Below are positions 32,891-42,051 of a stretch of 60,699 bases of DNA, in pieces. Made by a program: the position numbers and the translations under genes. The notes beneath the pieces are model-generated. The model was not told the DNA's origin. It did not search any database and saw nothing but the letters and a program-made list of their open reading frames with translations. The DNA lies in contig VRZD01000041.1 of NCBI GenBank assembly GCA_016743235.1, positions 1 through 60,699 on the forward strand. Direction: 5' to 3'. Source of the DNA: Pantanalinema sp. GBBB05. GTDB lineage: Bacteria; Cyanobacteriota; Cyanobacteriia; Leptolyngbyales; Leptolyngbyaceae. Position 1 is the stretch's first letter. Each line of letters opens with the position of its first letter.

Positions 32891-33529
32891 TTAAATCACC
32901 CCTTTAGAACTAGGAATGGTATGGGCACGACGGGGGTCAACCTCAGTTGCCATCCGGAGCGATCGCGCAAAGGCTTTAAACGTGGCTTCAATAATATGGT
33001 GGGAGTTAATGCCATCCAGTTGCCGAATATGTAAGGTCATCTGGGAATGGTTCACGAGTGCCACAAAAAATTCGCGGACCAATTGGGTATCGTATGTACC
33101 AACTCGCTGGGTTGGGATGTCTAAGCCATAACTCAAATGGGGACGACCAGAAAAGTCCAATGCGACCTGAATCAAAGCTTCATCTAGTGGAGCCAAAAAA
33201 TGACCAAAGCGGACAATTCCTTTGCGATCGCCCAACGCCTGACCAAGTGCCATGCCTAACGTAATTCCCACATCTTCATTGGTATGGTGGTCATCAATTT
33301 CTATGTCACCGGTTGCCTGGATATCTAAGTCGATCAAGCCGTGAGAAGCAATTTGGTGCAGCATGTGATCCAAGAATGGAATGCCAGTGTTAGCAATACA
33401 CTGCCCGCTACCATCTAGATCGATCGTGACTTGCACATCCGTTTCACCTGTTTTGCGACTGACAGAGGCGGTGCGGTGCGGTGCATTCAGGGTTGAGGTT
33501 AAATTCAAAGGTCGATCGCTGGTTTGCAT
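32891..33529 (-). CDS. hisB: Imidazoleglycerol-phosphate dehydratase
   Basis: Sixth step of histidine synthesis, monofunctional form (212 aa). The two His-rich metal sites are FLDHMLHQIASHGL and DDHHTNEDVG; the second repeat is FFVALVNHSQMTLH and GINSHHIIEATFKAFARSL. The TTG before the first ATG extends the frame by one codon; I chose the ATG at 33529. It is the first gene of a two-gene unit with bcp/prxQ. Confidence 0.97.
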   Translation of the reverse strand: MQTSDRPLNLTSTLNAPHRTASVSRKTGETDVQVTIDLDGSGQCIANTGIPFLDHMLHQIASHGLIDLDIQATGDIEIDDHHTNEDVGITLGMALGQALGDRKGIVRFGHFLAPLDEALIQVALDFSGRPHLSYGLDIPTQRVGTYDTQLVREFFVALVNHSQMTLHIRQLDGINSHHIIEATFKAFARSLRMATEVDPRRAHTIPSSKGVI

Positions 33530-33688
33530 CAAGTCAGATTCCGAAAGCTCATCCCTCTATTATTAGCGCAATTCGGGTATCCATAAACCTTGGCTAGTAG
33601 TGATATTACGGATTTATGTTAGGGAACTTTAAGAGAGAAATTTAAAGAAACTATCTCTTGACCTCTAAGCCGAATTAGGAGCAACCAC

Positions 33689-34018
33689 TTGGATAAAGAG
33701 TCTATGACAGTTAAAGTCGGATCGATCGCAGATAGATATTGGCATTTAAGATTTCAAGTTACCTTTGTACCTGATAACGACTGTTTTTTAGAAATACTTG
33801 CTTTTGATCCAAGCGATATGAGAAAAGCTGGTGTTCTGGCAAGGTTAACTGAGCATCATTACCAAAGTTTCAAGGAGTTGATTCAGAAAACGGATCAAAC
33901 TCTTATCCAATTACGGGAGAACAGGCAACAGAATCAACAGAAATTAATGGAACAGTTACGATCGCTGTCTGTAGAGCAATTGTCGTCACTAGGAATTAAT
34001 CCTGAATGGCTAAATTAA
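33689..34018 (+). CDS. Hypothetical protein, 109 aa
   Basis: I do not recognise it. It begins with a beta-rich region (RYWHLRFQVTFVPDNDCFLEILAF), then a charged, probably coiled-coil helix (about 60-95) rich in Q/L/R, and ends LGINPEWLN. There is no signal peptide or membrane segment. The TTG at 33689 has AGGAG seven bases upstream and is taken as the start; an ATG at 33704 is the alternative. Its A+T-rich leader (33600-33660) looks like a promoter region. It is convergent with the TPR gene. Confidence 0.6.
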   Translation: MDKESMTVKVGSIADRYWHLRFQVTFVPDNDCFLEILAFDPSDMRKAGVLARLTEHHYQSFKELIQKTDQTLIQLRENRQQNQQKLMEQLRSLSVEQLSSLGINPEWLN

Positions 34019-34043
34019 TTTCTGGCTCTTTTCACGCTGCTGA

Positions 34044-35132
34044 TTAAAGTGCTGTGTAGTCTGGTTGATTCTCGAATTTCGTCGGTGTGCCATCGATCGA
34101 ATCAATCAATTCCTGAATATATGCTTCACCTTTAGCAATTCCGGCTTTTTGCACGATCGCCAAAGCTTGTTTATAAGCTTCAGTTGCTTTCGTTTTATCC
34201 CCTAAATATTCGTGGTGTTGTCCCGCTTCTACCAAGAACAACGCAGCCACTTCGGGATTATGATGAAAGCGTTCGGTAGCAGCTTGTTGCAAAATCTCGA
34301 TCGATTTTGGGTAATCACCTAACTGCCAATAGGCATCACTTAAGTAGTGGGTTGCCTTAATTTCTAAATCCTGATCCTTTGCCGTTTTTGCTAATGCGAT
34401 CGCTTGTTGGTAAAACTCAACTGCCTTTGCGGGTTGCTGCTGATTGTAGTATGCCGCTCCGATCGCAACTAACGTTGTAGTCTCAAGTTTCAAGTCTTTT
34501 TGCTTACGGGCAATGGTCAATAATTGTGGGTAAAGTTCTAACGCTTTGGCATAATCTTGCTGAGCGAAATAAGCATCTGCTAAAGCATCGAGGGCTCGCG
34601 CCTGCCAATCTCGATCGTTAATCTTTTGGGCTAGCGTAACTGCTGTTTCTAACGTCTCTACAGCCCGACTTCGATTTTCTAAATCGCTATAAGTTTGACC
34701 CAGAACAATTAATCCCTTCACTTCTAGTTCTGGCTTGGCAATGGAGTGGGCAATCGTGACAATTTTTTGGTAAGACTCGATCGCTTTGGGAAAACTTTGT
34801 AAAGCTCCATAGACATCACCCAAATTACCCAATGCTTCAATTTCCCCTTCCCGATCGCCAATCTCTTGATAGATCAAGATCGCTAATTGCAGCGTTTGTA
34901 GCGCCCCCCCATAATTTTGCTCGTCTGATTGCTTGATTGCCTGCTGCACTAACCGATCGGCTTCAGCTTTGCGGTCCGACTTCGCTTGTACCCACGGAAT
35001 TGCCTCGGCAGTAGCAGCTGTGGCTTTCAGTTGTGATCCGCCTATTGCTTGAGCTGGGGCAGCCAACGGGACGATCGATAGCAGACTAAACAGAGCCATG
35101 CTGCTAACCAATGAGCGCTGAAGCAAAGACAT
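34044..35132 (-). CDS. Secreted TPR-repeat protein
   Basis: The signal peptide is MSLLQRSLVSSMALFSLLSIVPLAAPAQA, with cleavage after AQA. About six to seven TPR motifs follow, each with the A-x-x-x-Y/L and Y-x-x-A pattern (for example GNLGDVYGALQSFPKAIESYQK and HYLSDAYWQLGDYPKSIE). It is therefore a periplasmic or lumenal protein-binding scaffold. The frame is open to 35186, but the ATG at 35132 is followed by a proper signal peptide and preceded by AGGAG 11 bases away. The partner is unknown. Confidence 0.85.
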   Translation of the reverse strand: MSLLQRSLVSSMALFSLLSIVPLAAPAQAIGGSQLKATAATAEAIPWVQAKSDRKAEADRLVQQAIKQSDEQNYGGALQTLQLAILIYQEIGDREGEIEALGNLGDVYGALQSFPKAIESYQKIVTIAHSIAKPELEVKGLIVLGQTYSDLENRSRAVETLETAVTLAQKINDRDWQARALDALADAYFAQQDYAKALELYPQLLTIARKQKDLKLETTTLVAIGAAYYNQQQPAKAVEFYQQAIALAKTAKDQDLEIKATHYLSDAYWQLGDYPKSIEILQQAATERFHHNPEVAALFLVEAGQHHEYLGDKTKATEAYKQALAIVQKAGIAKGEAYIQELIDSIDGTPTKFENQPDYTAL

Positions 35133-35258
35133 CGGGTGAGCACTCCTTGAAAAGGGGAATTGCCAACCAGATACAGCGCTAATCACAGCGATTCCCGAAT
35201 CAACCGTCCCCGATTAACGATAAATTCGTGAGTAACCGCTCGAAAGGAACTGATTTTG

Positions 35259-35936
35259 ATGATCATGCATGTGTTTTTAGCTGGAGCAAGCCGGGGTGTG
35301 GGACGGGAAATTGCCCATTGTCTAGCAGCACACCAGATTCAGGTAACCGCACTATTGCGATCGACGGCTGCCCAAGCTGAGTTAGAAGCGATGGGAATAC
35401 GGGTAGTTTTAGGCGATGCGCTCGATCCTAGTGCCGTAGAACAGGCAATGCAGGGAGAACCAATTCAAGCGGTAATCAGCACGATCGGTGGGTTACCCCA
35501 GGATGGCGAGCGGTCTGACTTCAAAGGCAACAAGCATTTAATTGATGCCGCCGTTAAAGTAGGAGTGTCAAAGTTTATTCTGGTGTCCTCGATCGGCAGT
35601 GGAGACAGTGTTGTAGCATTACCACCCCCAGCCCTACAAACTCTAGCGGCTGTGCTGAAAGAAAAGGAACAGGCAGAACAACATCTAATTGCCAGTGGGC
35701 TGACGTATACGATCGTTCGACCAGGTGGACTGAAATCCGAACCGGCGACAGGCAATGGCGTGTTAACCGAAGACTACCGGGTGGCTGGAACGATTCATCG
35801 CGCCGATGTGGCGGATTTAGTCTGTCGGTGTCTGCTGTCTGATCGGGCTAACGGGAAAGTCCTATCTGCCGTCGATCGCAATATGTTCTACGGACAGCCG
35901 GAATTTGCAGAGTTTAAAGTGACTGAAACGGCTTAA
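35259..35936 (+). CDS. NAD(P)-binding SDR-type protein (atypical short-chain dehydrogenase)
   Basis: The Rossmann fold starts VFLAGASRGVGREIA (the G-x-S-x-G-V-G nucleotide site). VISTIGG, a weak YxxxK region and RPGGL identify the NAD(P)H-binding/atypical SDR5-like group related to NmrA and Ycf39. The length is 225 aa. No clear catalytic Tyr-x-x-x-Lys is seen, so it may bind NADPH as a regulator or reduce flavin or biliverdin. The ATG at 35259 is chosen (TTG at 35256 is also in frame). It overlaps the convergent membrane protein by 23 bp. Confidence 0.85.
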   Translation: MIMHVFLAGASRGVGREIAHCLAAHQIQVTALLRSTAAQAELEAMGIRVVLGDALDPSAVEQAMQGEPIQAVISTIGGLPQDGERSDFKGNKHLIDAAVKVGVSKFILVSSIGSGDSVVALPPPALQTLAAVLKEKEQAEQHLIASGLTYTIVRPGGLKSEPATGNGVLTEDYRVAGTIHRADVADLVCRCLLSDRANGKVLSAVDRNMFYGQPEFAEFKVTETA

Positions 35937-36396
35937 CCCATTGTTGCGCAAGTGCCCAATCCAGCACTATCCGGACGATCGCAAACAGCAGCATACTTTC
36001 TCCCACCATCAGCACTAGCGGCAACCAGGCAGTTTGGGGATAGGCAACATCTACTTGTGCCAGTCCCCGCACTAAGCCAAACGCCAATACCGCCCCAGAT
36101 CTTAGATGGATATTTTTATCCTGTCGGATAATATAGCGATAGGTTACGCCAAACAGAAACCCTGATAGCTTGGCGATCGCTCCACTGATCACCAGACTGG
36201 TTACATCCTGGGCAGTTGGCAACCCTGTCACAGGAAGTTGGTGGTCTAGTCCATAGGTGTTCAGCAGGACAAACATCCCAAACGCCATTGCCGCGGCTAC
36301 AGCTCCCAAAATACCGACTTTCAGGGACTCGATCCGTTCCGTTAGATCAATCCTGACAGCGTTTCTGGTTAAATTCATATCCTCTGGTCGTTGCAT
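35914..36396 (-). CDS. Small multi-pass membrane protein
   Basis: 160 aa with about four hydrophobic segments (VGILGAVAAAMAFGMFVLL, LVISGAIAKLSGFLFGVTY, GAVLAFGLVRGLAQVDVA, LVLMVGESMLLFAIVRIVL). IRQDKNIHLRSGAVLAFGLVRG looks like a conserved cyanobacterial/plastid-type motif, but I cannot name the family. The ATG at 36396 or the one at 36378 could start it. It is divergent from petN by 175 bp. Confidence 0.75.
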   Translation of the reverse strand: MQRPEDMNLTRNAVRIDLTERIESLKVGILGAVAAAMAFGMFVLLNTYGLDHQLPVTGLPTAQDVTSLVISGAIAKLSGFLFGVTYRYIIRQDKNIHLRSGAVLAFGLVRGLAQVDVAYPQTAWLPLVLMVGESMLLFAIVRIVLDWALAQQWVKPFQSL

Positions 36397-36571
36397 CGTC
36401 GTGCAGTATCGTCAGTGCTTTGTTGTTATGCCGTTCGCGATCGATAGTCTAATCTGTAATCGGTGCATTTCATCGGTTTTCGCTCCATTGCGGCAGCAGC
36501 GATTCACCGTCACCACTTTGGATTATGATCAACGATGAAGTCATTCTGTAACGGCTATTTCACAAACTGTC

Positions 36572-36661
36572 ATGGATATTCTCACCTTGGGTTGGGTTTC
36601 GCTGCTAGTTGTATTTACCTTCTCTATTTCATTGGTAGTCTGGGCACGCAACGGCTTCTAA
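36572..36661 (+). CDS. petN: Cytochrome b6f complex subunit VIII
   Basis: A 29-aa single-span protein, MDILTLGWVSLLVVFTFSIS followed by LVVWARNGF. It differs from the near-universal PetN sequence at only a few positions (Ser for Ala twice, Ala for Gly, and Phe for Leu at the end, from memory). PetN is needed for assembly and stability of the b6f dimer in thylakoids. The gene is monocistronic, with an inverted repeat 70 bp after the stop. Confidence 0.97.
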   Translation: MDILTLGWVSLLVVFTFSISLVVWARNGF

Positions 36662-36730
36662 ACTTAGGGTTTCGTCAAAGGAATTTGACAGACCGCTAGT
36701 TTTCGCCAATTTAGATATTGCTGGACTTTG

Positions 36731-36773
36731 GACGATAGACAAATCATGCCCATCTCATCAATGGTCTATCGTC
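36731..36773 (+). repeat. Inverted repeat after petN
   Basis: GACGATAGAC (36731-36740) and GTCTATCGTC (36764-36773) form a perfect 10-bp stem with a 23-nt loop. It is located 70 bp past petN and 39 bp before the next start. There is no immediate U-run, so it is a weak terminator at best. Confidence 0.45.
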
Positions 36774-36811
36774 TGGAGCCTATTTTGCAGTTTTAAGGTT
36801 CAAACGGTACT

Positions 36812-36997
36812 GTGGAAAGTTCGTCGGTTTTTAGTGTTTTGGTCATTGCTGCTTTTGGCATGTTGGTGCTGGTCACCGGCGGGATTGGCTACCTGACACT
36901 GGCTGAGTGGCGCGATCGGCGTCGTCAAGATCAAGAAAAGCGGGAAAAGCGGGAAAACCGGGGTCAGCCACCCAAAACCAACAAGAAGCGGCGATAG
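36812..36997 (+). CDS. Small single-span membrane protein with basic tail
   Basis: 61 aa, start GTG. One hydrophobic helix (VFSVLVIAAFGMLVLVTGGIGYLTLA) is followed by WRDRRRQDQEKREKRENR and a Lys/Arg-rich end, so the C-terminus should be cytoplasmic. A helix plus WRDRRR tail is a pattern I recall in other cyanobacteria between petN and other housekeeping genes, but I cannot name it. No good Shine-Dalgarno. Function unknown. Confidence 0.65.
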   Translation: MESSSVFSVLVIAAFGMLVLVTGGIGYLTLAEWRDRRRQDQEKREKRENRGQPPKTNKKRR

Positions 36998-37158
36998 TGC
37001 CATTTCTCTGCTCAAGAAAATAGCCGCTTTGAAGTTAGTTTAAAGATTTACCAAAGTTTTGTCAGGAAGCTGACTTGCGCGGTTCTTAGATAGGAAATAA
37101 TACCCAGGCTTTGATACGATCGCTCTTGATATAGCCATCCCACACCCTAACAGTAACC

Positions 37159-38358
37159 ATGAGTCAACACCCAGACAGAATCGCTCCCCACGGTGGGCAG
37201 CTCATTAATCGTTTAGCGTCTAGCGCCCAACGGCAAGAATTTTTGGACAAGGCAGCTTATCTGCCTGTTGTACAGATCGATCAACGAGCGGTCTCTGATT
37301 TGGAATTGATCGCGATCGGTGGCTTTAGTCCATTGATCGGATTTATGGGGCAGGCAGACTATATCCGGGTTGTGAATGAAATGCACCTGGCCAATGGGTT
37401 GCCCTGGTCAATTCCGATTACCTTGTCTGTCACCGAAGAGGTCGCCGCTCCGTTAAAAGAAGGCACTCTGATCCGGCTTGATGATCCGGAAGGACGGTTT
37501 GTTGGCGTCTTAGAGCTAACCGAGAAATATCACTACGACAAACGCCATGAAGCGCTGTCAGTCTACCGCACCAATGAAGACAAGCATCCTGGTGTGGCGG
37601 TGGTGTACAAGCAAGGGGACGTAAACCTGGCAGGTCCAATTTGGTTAATGGAACGGCACCCTCATCCCCTGTTCCCCACCTATCAGATTGATCCAGCAGA
37701 ATCTCGGGCGCTATTCCGGGATAAAGGTTGGAAAACGATCGTCGGCTTCCAAACCCGCAACCCGATCCACCGGGCACACGAATACATTATTAAGTGTGCA
37801 CTGGAAGTAGTTGATGGCTTGTTTTTACATCCGCTTGTGGGCGCCACCAAAGAGGACGATGTCCCTGCTGATGTCCGGATGCGCTGTTACGAAATTATGT
37901 TGGATCACTACTTCCCTAGAGAACGGGTGATTCTGGCCATTAATCCGGCAGCGATGCGGTATGCCGGTCCTCGCGAAGCCATTTTTCACGCCCTGATTCG
38001 CAAAAACTATGGTTGCACTCACTTCATCGTGGGTCGGGATCATGCCGGAGTGGGCGATTACTACGGCACCTATGATGCCCAGCATATTTTTGACGAATTC
38101 AATCCCGAAGAACTGGGCATTACGCCGATGAAGTTCGAGCACGCCTTCTACTGCACTCGAACCCAGCAAATGGCAACTACCAAAACTAGCCCCAGTACGC
38201 GTGAAGAACGGATTCACCTGTCCGGCACCAAGGTCCGCGAAATGTTGCGTCGGGGCGAACTGCCACCGCCAGAATTCTCCCGTCCTGAGGTTGCCGCAGA
38301 GTTGGCACGAGCCATGCGGGCAGCTTACGAAGATCTGTTCCAAGATTACGCAATCTAA
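37159..38358 (+). CDS. sat: Sulfate adenylyltransferase (ATP sulfurylase)
   Basis: First step of sulfate assimilation (ATP + sulfate to APS). The active site is VGFQTRNPIHRAHEYI; GRDHAGVGDYYGTYDAQ and HLSGTKVREML are the other conserved blocks. The length is 399 aa, the single-subunit Sat/Met3 form without an APS-kinase tail. Start ATG at 37159. A hairpin follows 12 bp after the stop. Confidence 0.97.
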   Translation: MSQHPDRIAPHGGQLINRLASSAQRQEFLDKAAYLPVVQIDQRAVSDLELIAIGGFSPLIGFMGQADYIRVVNEMHLANGLPWSIPITLSVTEEVAAPLKEGTLIRLDDPEGRFVGVLELTEKYHYDKRHEALSVYRTNEDKHPGVAVVYKQGDVNLAGPIWLMERHPHPLFPTYQIDPAESRALFRDKGWKTIVGFQTRNPIHRAHEYIIKCALEVVDGLFLHPLVGATKEDDVPADVRMRCYEIMLDHYFPRERVILAINPAAMRYAGPREAIFHALIRKNYGCTHFIVGRDHAGVGDYYGTYDAQHIFDEFNPEELGITPMKFEHAFYCTRTQQMATTKTSPSTREERIHLSGTKVREMLRRGELPPPEFSRPEVAAELARAMRAAYEDLFQDYAI

Positions 38359-38370
38359 TCGTGCTGGAAT

Positions 38371-38401
38371 CAGTCATGGAAGCAGAAATTTTCCATGACT
38401 G
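38371..38401 (+). terminator. Hairpin after sat
   Basis: CAGTCATGGAA and TTCCATGACTG pair perfectly (11 bp) around a 9-nt loop, 12 bp after the stop of sat. The sequence after it (ATCGCCGATT) has no U-run, so it may be a 3' stabiliser rather than an intrinsic terminator. Confidence 0.6.
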
Positions 38402-38498
38402 ATCGCCGATTCTCAGCAAAATTTCGATCGCAACGCCAAACCCCTATCCCCTATACCTGCTAGGCTGATAGCTGAGGCTGATAGCAGACGGCTTACCC

Positions 38499-40772
38499 AT
38501 GAGGCGACGGGCGTTTTTACAGCGGACTGGATTAGCACTGGCAACCTGGAGTGCGAGTGGCTCTCTTCTATGGCAATACAGCGATCGCTACCAACAGGCA
38601 TTAGCGGCTCCAGTTGGGCGCAAACTGGCGTTACTGGTTGGCATCAATCAATATGCTGGCAGTGATCATTTAACCGGCTGTGTGACCGATACTGAGTTGC
38701 AGCAAGAATTGCTGGTGGCACGGTTTGGTTTCCAGCCAGCAGATATTTTGCTGCTAACCGATCAGAAAGCGACTCGACAGGCGATCGTCGCGGCATTTAC
38801 CGAGCATTTAATCCAACAAGCTCAACCGAATGATGTCGTCGTGTTTCACTTTAGCGGCTATGGCAGTACGTTATCCCTGGGTGATGCCACTAAGACGCTA
38901 CAGAATAGCCTGGTCGTTGCCGATGATCTGGTAGTAGGGGGAGAGGTTCCGTTAGTCAATGACTTGTTGGAAGAAACGGTCTGGTTACTTCTACGATCGT
39001 TACCCACTGATAAAGTTGTGGCAGTTTTAGATACTGGCTACACTTATCCGGGCACGTCGTTACAAGGTAATCTTCGGGTTCGGACACGACAAAATCCGTC
39101 TACGGCACAACCCACCGCGGAAGAATTAGCCCTCCAGGAACAGCTACGAAATCAATTAATCGCCACCCGCCGGACGATCGCCACCCGTCCCGAGCTAGCA
39201 ACCCAGCCTCCTGGGGTCATTCTGGCAGCAACCGGAGCTGGACAAGTTGCCTTGGAAGCCAAATGGCAAGGATTTAGTGCTGGACTATTTACCCACACTC
39301 TGACCCAAACATTGTGGCAAGCAACTCCCGCTACAACGTTGCAAACCACGTTTCGGCAGACCTCCGAGCAGATCTGTCGTCGAGTTAGCCAGCAACAGCC
39401 CGAACTGAAAGGTCAAAAAAGCCAGGATTCCTCCTTATTACCCTACCAAACCAGCCTTCTAGCGACACCAGCAGCTGATGGCGTTATAGAAGCTGTCGAA
39501 GAAGGGGGGAAGGTCGCTCGCCTGTGGTTAGGCGGATTACCAGCGGCGGTTTTGGAACAATATGGCATTAATTCGTTATTGCAACTAGTGACGGAACCAG
39601 GAGATCAACCGCCCACCCCAGTTTTGCTACAAATCACTAGCCGCGAAGGATTAACCGCTAAAGCCCGAATTTGCTGCTCTGGGAACGAGCTAGAAGCAGA
39701 AAGTTCATCGCGGCTACAACCTGGACAATGGGTACGAGAACAAGTCCGAGTGTTACCTCGTAATGTTGGCTTAACCGTCGCGATCGACAATACCTTAGAA
39801 CGAATTGAGCGCGTCGATGCCATTAGTGCCTTATCCGCCATTCCCCGTGTATCATCTGCTATCGCTGGAGAACAGCCCGCTGACTATCTATTTAGTAAGC
39901 TGCAAAATCAGGAGCTGACCCAGGTAGCCGCTATCCCCTCAGCCGCGATCGCCAGTACGAATACTCCGACCAGCATCAATGCCAATGGGTATGGCTTGTT
40001 CTCCTCCGGGCGAGACACAATCTCAAGTACAGCCGGGGAACGTGGAGAAGCGGTTAAAGTTGCCATTAAACGCTTGATTCCCACCCTCCAAACTTTATTA
40101 GCGGCGAAGCTATTAAATTTAACGGAGAATCAAGCCACTTCGCAGTTAGGAGTGCGGGTAACATTGGAAACCCTTTCTCCTGACTCCCATTTCTTGTGGC
40201 AACAGGAAACCTCTCGTGCTCCTAATATTTCATCTAGCAGCAAAGAAAGGCTGTTAGGGCGTGTTTCATCCACAAATGCAGGACACACAAAGTTGGCGAT
40301 CGGTAGCCAGATTCAATATCGGGTAGAAAACTTTAGTACTTCGCCGCTCTATATGCTACTGTTAGGACTCGATAACAGCGGCACATTTTTCTATCTCAAT
40401 CCCTTTGACACTCAAGTCGTCGATCCAGCAACGGCAGAACACATTGCTCCGGGAACAACCCTAATTTTGCCAGCGACTACTTCCCCAGTTCAATGGATGT
40501 TACGGCATCCCGCCGGAGTGAGTGAGAATTATCTGATTTTCAGCCAGGCACCTTTTACCCAAACGTTGGCCACTCTAGCAACAGGCATTCGACTCATCAG
40601 TCAGTCTCCAACCCTAAATGCTGTAACTAACCCGTTAGAAGTTGCTCAAGCCGTATTTCAGGATCTGCACCAGGCGAATGGCTCATCAGCCCAACTAACT
40701 GTGCCTCCCGACAATGTGGCGTTAGATGTCAATGTTTGGGCAACCCTACGCTTTGCTTATCAAGTGGGGTAG
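38499..40772 (+). CDS. Tat-exported caspase-like (orthocaspase) protein lacking the catalytic dyad
   Basis: 757 aa. The N-terminus RRRAFLQRTGLALATWSASG is a twin-arginine-type signal. A caspase p20 fold follows: KLALLVGINQYAGSDHLTGC, VVVFHFSGYGS, and VVAVLDTGYTYPG. In active orthocaspases the second and third are SGHG (catalytic His) and DSCHSG (catalytic Cys). Here the His position is Tyr121 and the Cys position is Gly180, so proteolysis is not expected. The remaining 500 residues include beta-rich regions with a DUF4384-like look (YRVENFSTSPLYMLLLGLDNSGTFFYLNP). Inactive variants are known in cyanobacteria (family knowledge). A binding or structural role outside the cytoplasm is inferred. 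The last 44 bp overlap the convergent hydrolase gene. Confidence 0.85.
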   Translation: MRRRAFLQRTGLALATWSASGSLLWQYSDRYQQALAAPVGRKLALLVGINQYAGSDHLTGCVTDTELQQELLVARFGFQPADILLLTDQKATRQAIVAAFTEHLIQQAQPNDVVVFHFSGYGSTLSLGDATKTLQNSLVVADDLVVGGEVPLVNDLLEETVWLLLRSLPTDKVVAVLDTGYTYPGTSLQGNLRVRTRQNPSTAQPTAEELALQEQLRNQLIATRRTIATRPELATQPPGVILAATGAGQVALEAKWQGFSAGLFTHTLTQTLWQATPATTLQTTFRQTSEQICRRVSQQQPELKGQKSQDSSLLPYQTSLLATPAADGVIEAVEEGGKVARLWLGGLPAAVLEQYGINSLLQLVTEPGDQPPTPVLLQITSREGLTAKARICCSGNELEAESSSRLQPGQWVREQVRVLPRNVGLTVAIDNTLERIERVDAISALSAIPRVSSAIAGEQPADYLFSKLQNQELTQVAAIPSAAIASTNTPTSINANGYGLFSSGRDTISSTAGERGEAVKVAIKRLIPTLQTLLAAKLLNLTENQATSQLGVRVTLETLSPDSHFLWQQETSRAPNISSSSKERLLGRVSSTNAGHTKLAIGSQIQYRVENFSTSPLYMLLLGLDNSGTFFYLNPFDTQVVDPATAEHIAPGTTLILPATTSPVQWMLRHPAGVSENYLIFSQAPFTQTLATLATGIRLISQSPTLNAVTNPLEVAQAVFQDLHQANGSSAQLTVPPDNVALDVNVWATLRFAYQVG

Positions 40773-41727
40773 ATAATATCTGGGCATCTGGCGTGTCAGC
40801 AACGTCCAGTGGCTTCACCTGTCCTTTCCAGGACTCGATCCACTCTAGAATCAACTGATTGACTTCCTCCGGACGTTCATCATGGGGGCAGTGTCCCGCA
40901 TTGGCTAACTCGACCAATTGCAAATTGGGGTTATAAGCAGCAAACTCTTGTGCCAGGTAAGTAGGAATCATCCGGTCTAGCTGCCCCCAGACTAGCAACA
41001 GAGGAATTTGCAACTGCGGTAGCAGCGTTTTGACGGGAGGACCAAATTTTACACTGGTCATCGATTTGAGAATGGCACAAAAGGCCTGAGCTGATCCCCG
41101 ATCCTGAGCAGGACCAACCAAAATCTCAATCAGTTCATCCGTGACAACATCCCGGCTAGCGTAGGCGATCGCAGCCCAAGGACGCACTACTCCCGGTCGG
41201 CGCACAATCCGAAATAGGGGTTTTAATAGCCAAGGGGAGGTGAAAAATCCTTCGATCGTGGCAACAACTGGACGCAACGCTTTGGGAATCATTTCTTCCC
41301 GCACCGATGGATCAGGTAAACTCAGCATCACCACACCCTGCACCATTTCGGGATACTTAGCCGCCGCCGCTAAACAAATGAGGGAGCCGATCGAGTTCCC
41401 AACTAATACGACAGGTTGCCGAATAAAGGTTCGCCAGAAATCATAAACTTGTTCTACCCAAAATGCTGCATCATAGGGAGCCGCTGCCTTTTCCGAAGCT
41501 CCAAAGCCCAACATATCCAGGGCATAAACTGTATGGTGCTGCGCCAGATCGCTAATATTGTGCCGCCAATGCCCGATCGATGCCCCAAAGCCATGCAACA
41601 AAATTAACGGCGTAGAACTGCTGGAATTGGGCGATCGCACATAGGTATACCGAGTTTGCCAACCCCGCCATACCCAATCACGCTGACTACCAACCCGCTG
41701 CTGCCAGGGAATGCTGTTCGTCACCAT
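40729..41727 (-). CDS. Alpha/beta-fold hydrolase
   Basis: LLHGFGASIGHWRHN is the oxyanion loop, GNSIGSLICL the nucleophile elbow (Ser in G-N-S-I-G), VWGQLDRMIP carries the acid and ANAGHCPHDERPEEVN the catalytic His. The family resembles the plant/cyanobacterial pheophytinase-like and haloalkane-dehalogenase-like group. Substrate unknown; esters of pigment or lipid are possible. The length of 332 aa includes a C-terminal tail of about 25 residues that overlaps the convergent caspase-like gene by 44 bp. Confidence 0.9.
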   Translation of the reverse strand: MVTNSIPWQQRVGSQRDWVWRGWQTRYTYVRSPNSSSSTPLILLHGFGASIGHWRHNISDLAQHHTVYALDMLGFGASEKAAAPYDAAFWVEQVYDFWRTFIRQPVVLVGNSIGSLICLAAAAKYPEMVQGVVMLSLPDPSVREEMIPKALRPVVATIEGFFTSPWLLKPLFRIVRRPGVVRPWAAIAYASRDVVTDELIEILVGPAQDRGSAQAFCAILKSMTSVKFGPPVKTLLPQLQIPLLLVWGQLDRMIPTYLAQEFAAYNPNLQLVELANAGHCPHDERPEEVNQLILEWIESWKGQVKPLDVADTPDAQILSTPLDKQSVGLPKH

Positions 41728-42051
41728 TACCTCAAAAATTCAGCCATACTGATCTATCCTTTCTATTCTAGGCTGGCTCACTCTCCCCTATCTTCCTCAC
41801 CTGGTTTTCCCACCCGTCCTTGCCAAACTTGGAATTTCCGTAAACAATCCGGCAGAAATCGAAAGAGAGTGGGTAGAATGACAGGTACACCTGATATGAA
41901 CACTTTGGATCTATACTATTTACCTTCTGAAGTTGTTCTTTGACGATTGACGACATGTTCCGCAGTCTTTCTGTATCCCCTATTCTGGTGTGGGTTCAAG
42001 CCTTGCTAAGGACTGGCTATTCGTTGTCAACTTTACTCTGTAAACTATTTA
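41728..42051. other. Leader/intergenic region before infC
   Basis: About 320 bp between the divergently transcribed hydrolase and infC. It contains a pyrimidine tract (CTCTCCCCTATCTTCC, near 41780) like those in the large proteins at 51-57 kb, and otherwise no gene with a plausible start. It probably carries the infC promoter and leader. No riboswitch is recognised. Confidence 0.4.
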
